Source of the DNA: Chloroflexota bacterium
Lineage (GTDB): Bacteria > Chloroflexota > Anaerolineae > UBA7937
Assembly (NCBI GenBank): GCA_003453555.1
Contig: DMLA01000157.1
Coordinates: 1-8,810 of the forward strand
DNA length: 8,810 nucleotides
Direction of reading: 5' to 3'
The notes under the pieces were generated by a model. It did no database searches and was not told the DNA's origin. It saw only the letters and a program-made list of their open reading frames with translations. A program made the translations under genes and the position numbers. Of the stretch, positions 1-5,915 are shown piece after piece. Position 1 is the stretch's first letter, and each line of letters begins with the position of its first letter.

Positions 1-283
1 TGCCTCGCACAATTACCACATCCCCACGCTTGAGATCACGGCTTGTTAACTGCCAGCCCTCAGGGGCAGTAATCTGTCGGATCTGCTCCCATACTACATA
101 CCACTCCTCACCGGATTCCGTTCGAATCGTTAGAACTCTGGCACTATACGCATTGTCGAACACGGTGCCCTCGATTTGTAACGTTTCCTCAGACGTTGTT
201 GGCGTGGCCACCGGCCTACAACTAATCAATGCCAGCGAGAGGGCCAAGACGGCCGTTAAGCTGGCGAAAATCCACTTGCGCAT
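1..283 (-). CDS. Lipoprotein, N-terminal part (gene runs off the left edge)
   Basis: Reading the minus strand from ATG at 283 gives 94 open codons to the window edge. Residues 1-21 form a lipoprotein signal peptide: a basic start (MRK), a hydrophobic core and the lipobox LISC, with Cys22 as the predicted lipidated residue, so the product should be exported and membrane-anchored. The mature part begins with a short Pro/Thr linker (VATPTTSEE). Around residues 37-94 it alternates short beta-like strands (IEGTVFD, RVLTIRT, EEWYVV) and ends with LKRGDVVIVRG, which resembles a small OB-fold or DUF5666-like domain; that resemblance is a guess. AGGAAGAAGG lies just upstream of the ATG, and a good promoter starts about 30 nt further up, so the gene is probably transcribed on its own. 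The C-terminus and function are unknown. Confidence 0.75.
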   Translation of the reverse strand, partial: MRKWIFASLTAVLALSLALISCRPVATPTTSEETLQIEGTVFDNAYSARVLTIRTESGEEWYVVWEQIRQITAPEGWQLTSRDLKRGDVVIVRG

Positions 284-321
284 CCTTCTTCCTACTCGAT
301 TTTTCTGATAGTCCTAAAAAG

Positions 322-350
322 ATTATACGCTAGAGAGGGGCCTTTGTAAA
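322..350 (-). promoter_or_regulatory. Sigma-70-type promoter of the lipoprotein gene
   Basis: On the minus strand TTTACA (350-345, 5 of 6 consensus -35 bases) is separated by exactly 17 bp from a perfect TATAAT (327-322). The expected start is the A at about 315, giving a leader of about 32 nt before the ATG at 283. The -35 box lies in the centre of the hairpin at 333-359. This is the clearest promoter in the window. Activity is inferred from sequence only. Confidence 0.65.
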
Positions 351-359
351 GGCCCCCTC
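333..359 (-). terminator. Strong hairpin downstream of the HIT gene, possible terminator
   Basis: GGGGCCTTT (337-345) pairs with AAAGGCCCC (348-356). Three further pairs are possible around a one-base bulge (333-335 with 357-359). It lies about 67 nt past the HIT stop. No T-run directly follows on the minus strand: the next bases are TAGCGTATAATC, and TTTTT comes only at 320-316. It is therefore not a textbook intrinsic terminator. It may cause pausing or protect a 3' end, or may simply be the palindromic setting of the promoter. Confidence 0.35.
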
Positions 360-425
360 CACGCTGCTTTGGTAACCTTCCTTACTGGTGGTGTTGCCCC
401 GCCAGCTGCTGCGGAGGTAGGCCGC

Positions 426-767
426 TCACCCCGGCGGCCACCGCATGGGCCGCCCCCCTAGAAGATGAAAATGGAGGTGGTCTATCGACTGCCCGGCGTC
501 CGGCCCGCAGTTTATCACTAACCGATAGCCTCTGGGGGCGATCCCTTCCGCCTGGGCCAAATCGTTGGCCACGCAAACCGCTTTCCAGATGAGGCGAGCG
601 TGCTCGGCACAGACAGAGGCCACGTTGGGGATATGCTCGTTGGGCACGATTAATATATGGGTAGGGGCCTGGGGGTGCTTGTCCCGAAAGGCGGTGATCG
701 CCTCATCCTGATAGACGATCTCGCCAGCCGCCTCCCCAGCCACAATAGCACAGAACTCACACTCCAT
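426..767 (-). CDS. HIT-family nucleotide-binding hydrolase (HINT/PKCI-like)
   Basis: This 113-residue protein has the full length of a single-domain HINT-type protein, a family that hydrolyses AMP conjugates such as adenosine phosphoramidates and acyl-adenylates. The histidine triad is clear near the C-terminus: His97, His99 and His101 in HLHFHLL, preceded by GQSID and followed by the usual GGRPMRWPPG ending. The N-terminal CEFC (Cys3, Cys6) with His45 matches the zinc-site residues seen in some family members. GGAGG sits six or seven bases before the ATG. The gene starts 33 bp after the adenosine-kinase-like gene and is the last member of the acyl-CoA dehydrogenase cluster. A cytoplasmic location is expected. 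Family assignment is secure; the physiological substrate is not known. Confidence 0.94.
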   Translation of the reverse strand: MECEFCAIVAGEAAGEIVYQDEAITAFRDKHPQAPTHILIVPNEHIPNVASVCAEHARLIWKAVCVANDLAQAEGIAPRGYRLVINCGPDAGQSIDHLHFHLLGGRPMRWPPG

Positions 768-800
768 CTTTTCCCTCCGACATGAAAGACCTCACCGGGC

Positions 801-1295
801 TTACAACTTATACCCGATTTTCCGCAGGAACCCCTTCCTCTCCTCCACATCCTCGGGGGTCTCTACCCCCGCCGACCGCTCGCCGTCTATGACCCCCAAT
901 ATCCCCCGCCCCTGCTCCGTCTCCACTACCACCACCTGGACGTTATTAGCCGTGGCACAGAAGATAGTGCACACTTCTGGCACCCTCTTTATGGCATTCA
1001 ACACATTGATGGGATAGGCCTCCCGCATGAGGACTATAAAAACGTGGCCCGCGGCCAGAGCCAGGGCGTTCTTTTGCGCTAACTCGACCAACTCTTCATC
1101 GTTCCCACTAGCCCGCACCAGGCAAGGCCCCGACGATTCGCAGAAAGCCAGGCCAAACTTCACCCCAGGAACGGAGTTGACCATCGCCTCGTGGATATCC
1201 TCCACCGTCTTGATGAAGTGAGATTGCCCCAGGATGAAGTTCACCTCGGCAGGCTTCTCCAACTCCACCAGCGAAAGTTCCATCTTCGCAGCCAT
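801..1295 (-). CDS. Adenosine-specific kinase family protein (PF04008/DUF355)
   Basis: The 164-residue product matches the small adenosine-specific kinase family, known mainly from archaea and some bacteria and unrelated to ribokinase-type adenosine kinases. Family blocks recognised from memory are ILGQSHFIKTVEDI (residues 21-34), VPGVKFGLAFCESSGPCLVR (42-61), and FCATANNVQ followed by VVETEQGRGILGVIDG (112-138). These residues fill nearly the whole length, so the gene is complete. An internal ATG at residue 5 would also resemble the usual family start, but AGGAGGG lies 5 bp before the ATG at 1295, which decides for the longer form. It begins 14 bp after the acyl-CoA dehydrogenase stop, and its ribosome binding site fills that gap, so the two are almost certainly cotranscribed. 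The adenosine-phosphorylating activity is taken from the family and has little biochemical support overall. Confidence 0.9.
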   Translation of the reverse strand: MAAKMELSLVELEKPAEVNFILGQSHFIKTVEDIHEAMVNSVPGVKFGLAFCESSGPCLVRASGNDEELVELAQKNALALAAGHVFIVLMREAYPINVLNAIKRVPEVCTIFCATANNVQVVVVETEQGRGILGVIDGERSAGVETPEDVEERKGFLRKIGYKL

Positions 1296-1309
1296 GATCG
1301 CCCTCCTTC

Positions 1310-2476
1310 TTAAGGCTTCAGTTTGAGCCCCTCCTTGCGAAATATATCCGAGGCGATGACGAACCTTTGTATCTCGTTCGTGCCCTCATAGATGCGGGTG
1401 ATGCGGGCATCCCGGTACATCCTCTCGATGGGGAGGTCTCGCACGTAGCCCGCCCCTCCGTGGATCCCCACCGCCTTATTGGTGGCCCGATACGCCACCT
1501 CGGAGGCGAAGAGTTTGGTCATAGCCGCCTCTCGCCGGAAGGGCTGGTCCTGATCTGCCATCCAGGCGGTGTGGTAAACGAGGAAGCGGAGGGCCTCGAT
1601 CTCGGTGGCCATGTCAGCGATCACCCATTGGATGGCCTGCTTCTCCGCGATGGGGCCCCCAAACTGCTCTCGGGTCTGAGCGAACTCAATGCTTGCTTCT
1701 AGCGCCCCCTCCGCCGCTCCCAAGGAGATGGCCCCTATCCCCAACCTCCCATAGTCCAAAGTCTGGAGGGCTATAGCCAGCCCTTTCCCTTCCTCTCCAC
1801 CTAGGATGTTCTCCTCAGGCACCGGACAATCATCAAAGAACAACTGGTTAGTAGGGCAGCCCCGTATCCCCATCTTCCTCTCCCGGCGACCCACCTTGAA
1901 GCCCGGCATCCCCCTCTCCACTATGAAGGCGGTGATGCCCCGTGCTCCGGCCTCCGGGTCCGTCTTAGCGAAGACGGTAAATATATCGGCTATCTCGGCG
2001 TTGGTGATCCAGATTTTGCTACCCCGCAGGAGATAATGTCCATCCTTCTTCACCGCCATGGTCTCCACCTTGGCCGCATCGGAGCCTGCCCCCGGTTCCG
2101 TTAGGCAGAAGGAGCCGATCTTCTCTCCTCTAGCCAAAGGGGTCAGGTATTCCTTCTTCTGCTCTTCGGTGCCCCCCAGATAGATAACGTTGGCCGCCAC
2201 ACCGGTATGAACAGCCACGATACTGGCCGTGGCTAGGCAGACCTTGCCCAACTCCTCCAAGAGCAGGCAGTGGCCCAGAAGTCCAACCCCCGCCCCCCCA
2301 TACTCCGGGGGAAAAGGCAAGCCCAAAAGTTCCATCTCCGCCATCTTCCGGAGGGTTTCGATAGGGGTCCTCTCTTCCCGGTCGATGGCGTCGGCCAAGG
2401 GCTTCACCTCATTCTGAGCGAAATCCCGGAAGAGTTCTTGGAACATCTGCTCTTCTTCATTGAGGGCAAAATCCAT
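1310..2476 (-). CDS. Acyl-CoA dehydrogenase (short-chain/butyryl-CoA type)
   Basis: This FAD flavoenzyme oxidises acyl-CoA to trans-2-enoyl-CoA and passes electrons to an electron-transfer flavoprotein, or works in reverse with an ETF partner. Its 388 residues are the normal length for soluble short-chain members. Order of domains: N-terminal helical domain (about 1-120), beta domain with the FAD/substrate signature LTEPGAGSD (125-133) and WITNA (156-160), then the C-terminal helical domain with TREQFG (268-273) and GIHGGAGYVRDLPIERMYRDA. The catalytic base is Glu364 in IYEGTNEIQR, the position used by short- and medium-chain enzymes. AGGAGG lies six bases before the ATG. It leads the acyl-CoA dehydrogenase, adenosine-kinase-like, HIT cluster and follows the other beta-oxidation genes after a 287-bp gap. 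Exact chain length preference cannot be read from the sequence, and no ETF genes are in the window. Confidence 0.97.
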   Translation of the reverse strand: MDFALNEEEQMFQELFRDFAQNEVKPLADAIDREERTPIETLRKMAEMELLGLPFPPEYGGAGVGLLGHCLLLEELGKVCLATASIVAVHTGVAANVIYLGGTEEQKKEYLTPLARGEKIGSFCLTEPGAGSDAAKVETMAVKKDGHYLLRGSKIWITNAEIADIFTVFAKTDPEAGARGITAFIVERGMPGFKVGRRERKMGIRGCPTNQLFFDDCPVPEENILGGEEGKGLAIALQTLDYGRLGIGAISLGAAEGALEASIEFAQTREQFGGPIAEKQAIQWVIADMATEIEALRFLVYHTAWMADQDQPFRREAAMTKLFASEVAYRATNKAVGIHGGAGYVRDLPIERMYRDARITRIYEGTNEIQRFVIASDIFRKEGLKLKP

Positions 2477-2763
2477 AGGACACCTCCTACTCCAACCCTA
2501 TGCCCAGACACCGGCTTAGAAGCCGAATTCATTCGCGCGCCATAATGCCAGCCCTGCCTTCCGCTTCTGATCTCGGATGTAGGCGATAACTGTGGACAAA
2601 CTTTACATACCGGTAGCCTCTCGTCCAGAATCTGAGACCAGGAAAGCGTTGGAAGATCCTTCTAGCAGTGGCGCCTTTCAGACAGACCTAGCATGAATTC
2701 TAAGGCTAAGCCCATTTTTTCGTGCGCACTCTATAAAAGCAATGCGCACCTACTCGCAATCAA
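2477..2763. other. Intergenic region between enoyl-CoA hydratase and acyl-CoA dehydrogenase
   Basis: No convincing gene is seen in these 287 bp on either strand; the longest sensible minus-strand reading frame is 17 codons without a ribosome binding site. Local structure includes a 7-bp inverted repeat near the hydratase end (2722-2749), a short hairpin CGGCTT/AAGCCG at 2512-2525 in what would be the leader of the dehydrogenase mRNA, and an 8-bp inverted pair GAATTCAT (2525-2532) and ATGAATTC (2693-2700) about 160 bp apart. No intrinsic terminator with a T-run is visible. The length suggests a separate promoter for the acyl-CoA dehydrogenase cluster, but no good -35/-10 pair stands out. Confidence 0.5.
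2722..2749. repeat. GTGCGCA-N14-TGCGCAC inverted repeat, candidate operator
   Basis: GTGCGCA (2722-2728) and TGCGCAC (2743-2749) form a perfect 7-bp inverted repeat around 14 bp of AT-rich sequence. Each arm contains the self-palindromic hexamer TGCGCA, so the two hexamers are also repeated with a 21-bp step, about two helical turns. A weak promoter-like pair (TTGCGA, 18 bp, TATAGA) overlaps it on the minus strand just past the hydratase stop. As RNA it would form a stem with a 14-nt loop, but A residues rather than U follow it, so it is not an intrinsic terminator. Regulator binding is inference. Confidence 0.35.
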
Positions 2764-3549
2764 CTACCGGTCCACGAACTTGGGCTGTCGCTTCTCCAAG
2801 AAGGCGGTGATTCCCTCCTTCATATCCTCGGTGCCCACCAGGCTGGCGAACTTATCGGCTTCGATCTCCAGCCCCTCCTCCAGGGTAGTCTCCATCCCTT
2901 CATTGACCGCTTCCAGGGCCGCGGCGATGGCCAACTTGCCCAAGGAGGCGATCTTCTTAGCCAAGCCCATGGCCGTGCGAACCACCTCCCCAGCGGGGAC
3001 CGCCTTGTTCACCAGGCCGATATTGGCCGCCTCGGCCCCCGAGATCCTGGCCCCGGTGACGATCAACTCCAAAGCCCTCCCCTTGCCCACGATGCGAGGG
3101 AGGCGCTGGGTCCCCCCAAAGCCAGGGATGATCCCCAGGCTGATCTCTGGCTGCCCCAACTGCGCCCGGTTGTTGCAGATGCGCATGTGACAGGCCATGG
3201 CCAACTCCAGGCCACCTCCTAAGGCGTAGCCGTTGATGGCAGCGATGATCGGCTTCTCGGCGCTCTCGATCTTGCTCATAAGAACATGCCCCATCTTCAC
3301 CAGCCCCCGAGCCTCGTCAGGGCTCTTGATGCTCGCGATCTGGTTGATATCGGCTCCGGCGATGAAGGCGTACTGGCCACCTCCGGTGATGACGATAGCC
3401 TTGACCTCATCGTTGGTCAGGAGTTCATCTAAGGCATCGTTCAACTCGATCACCGTGGCGGTGTTGAGGACGTTCATAGGCGGGTAGTCCAAGGTGAGGA
3501 GGGCCACCCGGTCCTCAATGGAGATTTTCACATACTGTCTTTCAGCCAT
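2764..3549 (-). CDS. Enoyl-CoA hydratase (crotonase family)
   Basis: The enzyme hydrates trans-2-enoyl-CoA to 3-hydroxyacyl-CoA, the second beta-oxidation step, or dehydrates in the reverse direction. At 261 residues it is a typical single-domain crotonase. The oxyanion-hole segments are present: AFIAGADI (61-68) and NGYALGGGLELAMAC (106-120). Both catalytic acids of true hydratases are found, Glu135 in GQPEISLG and Glu161 in GRALELIVTG, which argues against a mere isomerase or dehalogenase relative. The C-terminus EGITAFLEKRQPKF is the standard ending. AAGGA lies six bases upstream of the ATG. It is downstream of the hydroxyacyl-CoA dehydrogenase, separated by 201 bp that may contain a small ORF. 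Chain-length specificity is not determinable. Confidence 0.96.
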   Translation of the reverse strand: MAERQYVKISIEDRVALLTLDYPPMNVLNTATVIELNDALDELLTNDEVKAIVITGGGQYAFIAGADINQIASIKSPDEARGLVKMGHVLMSKIESAEKPIIAAINGYALGGGLELAMACHMRICNNRAQLGQPEISLGIIPGFGGTQRLPRIVGKGRALELIVTGARISGAEAANIGLVNKAVPAGEVVRTAMGLAKKIASLGKLAIAAALEAVNEGMETTLEEGLEIEADKFASLVGTEDMKEGITAFLEKRQPKFVDR

Positions 3550-3578
3550 ATTTTGTCCTTTCTATGGTTTGCTGAACG

Positions 3579-3680
3579 CTACTGTGTTTCCTTCCCGTTC
3601 TGTAACATCGCTTCTATCCTGGCTAGCCGGTCCAAGATGCATCTCATGGACAAGAAAGCGTAGACCACGCCTGCGACCAT
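3579..3680 (-). CDS. Possible small ORF, 33 residues, hydrophobic start plus amphipathic helix
   Basis: This short minus-strand frame fills much of the gap between the dehydrogenase stop and the hydratase start, and its TAG lies 29 bp before the hydratase ATG. The product starts MVAGVVYAFLSMRC, a short hydrophobic stretch, and continues ILDRLARIEAMLQNGKE, which has leucine/isoleucine spacing expected of an amphipathic or coiled-coil helix with charged flanks. GAGGG precedes the ATG by only three bases, so the ribosome binding site is imperfect, and an in-frame TGA three codons upstream excludes a longer form. I recognise no family. The pattern would suit a tiny membrane-associated protein, but a chance frame cannot be excluded. 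Confidence 0.35.
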   Translation of the reverse strand: MVAGVVYAFLSMRCILDRLARIEAMLQNGKETQ

Positions 3681-3750
3681 CAGCCCTCAGGGGAAGAAAG
3701 GGAGCTAAACCCGCCCTTCCCACCGCGGCACCATCTCTGATCGTTTCGCC

Positions 3751-4974
3751 TCAGCCCGCGTGCTCCAGGAAACCCCGCCCTGTCTGGACCCCCAGGTGAT
3801 TCGCCTTCACCTTGAGGCGCAGGAGCCGAGCCGGCCGGAACCTTTCCCCAAATTGAGCCTCGAACTCCTCTAACTGAGCCAAGGCCTTATCCAGCCCCAT
3901 CTCATCGGCGATGGCCAAGGGGCCCATGGGGGTAGTCCCCTTCTTCATCCCCGTGCCGGCCATCATGGCCATATCGATATCCGTAGGGGAGGCGATGTTC
4001 TCCTGAAGGCAGAAGGCCGCCTCATTAATGAGGGGCAAAAAACACCTCTCCACACTGAAAGGAGTCCCTTTTATCCCCGTCTCCTCCTGGATCTGGGCGA
4101 TCATCTCCTTCACCGGCTCGTCGGTCTCGGTCCCGTAGCCGTAGAAGCCGGCGCTCGCCTTCTCCCCGAAGCGCCCTGCCCCATATAGCCTCTCGAACAG
4201 CGCGGCGGGCTTCATCCTCTCACCATATTCCGAGTAGAGGTACTTACCCACATCATAGCAGATGTCCAGCCCCAGCATATCCATCAGGGTGAAGGGGCCC
4301 ATGGGCATCCCGAACTCGACGATGGCCTCGTCTATCTCTGTGGCTGTTGCTGCTCCCTCCTGAAGGCAATAGGTAGCCTCATTGAGGTAAGGCATGAGAA
4401 GGCGGTTGACCAGGAAACCGGGGCACTCCTGGACAACGACGGGGATCTTGCGCAACGACTCGGCGAACGCCACCACGCTGTCTACGGTGTCCTGGTCGGT
4501 GTCCAGGCCGGGGATCACCTCCACCAGCTTCATCACGTGGGCGGGGTTGAAGAAGTGCATCCCGATCACCTTCTCCGGCCGCTTGGTGGCCGCGCCCATC
4601 TCGGAGATGGAAAGGGCTGAAGTATTGGAAGCGAATATCGTTCCCTCTGGGCAGACCTCCTCCAACTCCTGAAAGACCCGTTTTTTGAGTTCGATATCCT
4701 CGGGCACAGCCTCGATGACGATATCCACATCGGAGAAGGGGTCATAAGAGGTGGTCCCCTCCACCAGGCCCAGTTTCTCCGCCATAGTAGTGGAACTCAT
4801 CTTCCCCTTATCCACCCGGCGTTGATAGATGGCCCTTATCTTCTCCAAGCCCCGATCCACCAACTCTTGATCGATGTCTTTCAGCACCACTGGCAAGCCG
4901 GAATAGGTTATCACCTGGGCGATCTCCGCCCCCATCGCACCGGCGCCCAAGACGCCTGCTTTGAAGATATACAT
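3751..4974 (-). CDS. 3-hydroxyacyl-CoA dehydrogenase with two C-terminal HCDH domains
   Basis: The enzyme interconverts 3-hydroxyacyl-CoA and 3-oxoacyl-CoA with NAD(H). With the start chosen here the protein is 407 residues. The N-terminal Rossmann domain has GAGAMG (10-15) and SNTSALSI (116-123). The catalytic set matches the spacing of known enzymes: Ser119, His140 in GMHFFNP, Glu152 and Asn190 in CPGFLVNRL. The first C-terminal domain (about 185-280) contains NEATYCLQEG and PMGPFTLMDMLGLD. A second copy follows (about 308-402) with NEAAFCLQEN, PMGPLAIADEMGLD and the ending TGRGF. Single-domain-pair bacterial enzymes are about 280 residues, so this has the dehydrogenase layout of FadB-type multifunctional proteins without the hydratase half. 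An upstream in-frame GTG at 5004 would add ten residues but lacks a ribosome binding site; AGGAGGT directly before the ATG at 4974 supports the shorter form. It lies 29 bp after the membrane-protein gene. Confidence 0.95.
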   Translation of the reverse strand: MYIFKAGVLGAGAMGAEIAQVITYSGLPVVLKDIDQELVDRGLEKIRAIYQRRVDKGKMSSTTMAEKLGLVEGTTSYDPFSDVDIVIEAVPEDIELKKRVFQELEEVCPEGTIFASNTSALSISEMGAATKRPEKVIGMHFFNPAHVMKLVEVIPGLDTDQDTVDSVVAFAESLRKIPVVVQECPGFLVNRLLMPYLNEATYCLQEGAATATEIDEAIVEFGMPMGPFTLMDMLGLDICYDVGKYLYSEYGERMKPAALFERLYGAGRFGEKASAGFYGYGTETDEPVKEMIAQIQEETGIKGTPFSVERCFLPLINEAAFCLQENIASPTDIDMAMMAGTGMKKGTTPMGPLAIADEMGLDKALAQLEEFEAQFGERFRPARLLRLKVKANHLGVQTGRGFLEHAG

Positions 4975-4978
4975 TGTA

Positions 4979-4985
4979 ACCTCCT
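4979..4985 (-). promoter_or_regulatory. Ribosome binding site that fixes the dehydrogenase start
   Basis: The minus strand reads AGGAGGT, then TACA, then ATG at 4974. This ideal Shine-Dalgarno and spacing favours this ATG over the GTG at 5004, which overlaps the stop codon of the preceding gene by one base. The resulting protein begins five residues before the Rossmann strand, as is usual in the family. Confidence 0.85.
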
Positions 4986-5003
4986 CGATTATTTTCAGCG
5001 GCA

Positions 5004-5864
5004 CTACAGCGTAAGCCGCTCTACCTCCCTCGTCTCCGTCACCACCCTCGTCATGCCGGTGATCTGTAGGAGGGGAAAGATCATCGCTAGGATCAAGCCC
5101 GGAATCCAGGAGAGAAGACCGAGGATGGTCTGGAGGATCATGAATGTGCCAATGGCCACGGCCACCGGTATCAGTCGTTCATAAGGCTCTATCATCTCCT
5201 CTAACGGCCCCATCCACATCTCCTCAAACCCCTCTTCCATCTCCGCCAAAGCCCTTTCCCTCTCCTGAGGCGTGAGATCGGTTTGCGCTTCGATGGCCTC
5301 CCGCATAGGTATTACGGTCATCTTAGTCATCATCTCTTTGAAAGCGAGGGGAAAGGTGAAGCCTTCCTTCTCAATATGAGCCGCGTAGCCCAGGCATAGG
5401 CTTCCGCTGGCTACCAAAGCGAGCACCAGGAACAAAAGGGAGAGACCCCGGGAGACCGGCTCCACCGAGAACCTCAAGCGGTCGTTCAGTTCCCCAGCCA
5501 CACCTCTAGTATAGAGCAAGGAGGCGACGAAGTAGAGCAACCCAAATAAGGCTGGGCCTATCCCCACCTGCCAACCAAGAACCATCGCCAAGGCGGAGAG
5601 GACGAAAGCCACCACCGCCACCCAAAGGGGTCGCAAAAGGGCGGCCACTAGACCTGCGGTCACGGCCACTACCCCAATAGCCAGAAGTAGCCATAAACCC
5701 AGTTCCAGGATCTCCCTTCCCGGCCGGAAGAAAAGGGTATAGGCCTGACCAACCCTGCCACACCAGAGGCCGAAAAACCAACTAGCAGCGATGAGCAAGA
5801 TGGCGAGGAATATGATCTTCACTATCCTTCCCCAGGGCACCTCTCGACTCGCTTCAACGCCCAT
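5004..5864 (-). CDS. Polytopic membrane protein of unknown function
   Basis: I do not recognise a family for this 286-residue protein. About seven hydrophobic segments are visible, roughly at residues 15-36, 52-76, 78-96, 102-118, 139-161, 231-251 and 253-271, with a short cytosol-like N-terminus (MGVEASREVPWGR). Between segments five and six is an acidic, helical stretch of about 65 residues (around 165-228) rich in Glu and Met, including DLTPQERERALAEMEEGFEE. The tail TETREVERLTL is charged. No transporter signature, metal motif or cofactor site is obvious. AAAGGGGTGAG precedes the ATG. It sits 51 bp after the thiolase and 29 bp before the dehydrogenase, so it is very likely cotranscribed with them. 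A link to fatty-acid uptake or membrane anchoring of the pathway is possible but unsupported. Confidence 0.85.
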   Translation of the reverse strand: MGVEASREVPWGRIVKIIFLAILLIAASWFFGLWCGRVGQAYTLFFRPGREILELGLWLLLAIGVVAVTAGLVAALLRPLWVAVVAFVLSALAMVLGWQVGIGPALFGLLYFVASLLYTRGVAGELNDRLRFSVEPVSRGLSLLFLVLALVASGSLCLGYAAHIEKEGFTFPLAFKEMMTKMTVIPMREAIEAQTDLTPQERERALAEMEEGFEEMWMGPLEEMIEPYERLIPVAVAIGTFMILQTILGLLSWIPGLILAMIFPLLQITGMTRVVTETREVERLTL

Positions 5865-5915
5865 AGCTCACCCCTTTCGTTGTCAACACACAACGCTATC
5901 AGCGCTCTTCTCTGG

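Noticed and set aside
30..308. Plus-strand frame of 92 codons at the left edge
   Set aside because: It is antisense to the lipoprotein gene, which has a signal peptide, lipobox, ribosome binding site and promoter.
382..576. Minus-strand frame of 64 codons overlapping the HIT gene end
   Set aside because: It is out of frame with a clear HIT protein and encodes an Arg/Gly/Pro-rich product, so it is a shadow.
2592..2600. DnaA-box-like TGTGGACAA
   Set aside because: It is a single site with one mismatch to the TTATCCACA consensus, with no cluster, AT-rich unwinding region or dnaA/dnaN nearby, so there is no origin evidence.
2525..2700. GAATTCAT/ATGAATTC ends as a possible miniature transposable element
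   Set aside because: Only 8 bp are shared and the flanks diverge at once. No target duplication is visible, so chance is likely.
2693..3190. Plus-strand frame of 165 codons starting in the 287-bp gap
   Set aside because: Most of it is antisense to the hydratase, it has no ribosome binding site, and its composition is low-complexity Ser/Ala/Pro.
3494..3799. Plus-strand frame of 101 codons across the hydratase-dehydrogenase gap
   Set aside because: It overlaps the conserved ends of two real minus-strand genes, and its Arg/Pro/Ser-rich product has no domain.
4975..5004. GTG at 5004 as the dehydrogenase start
   Set aside because: It would overlap the preceding stop and add ten unconserved residues, while the ATG at 4974 has an ideal ribosome binding site.
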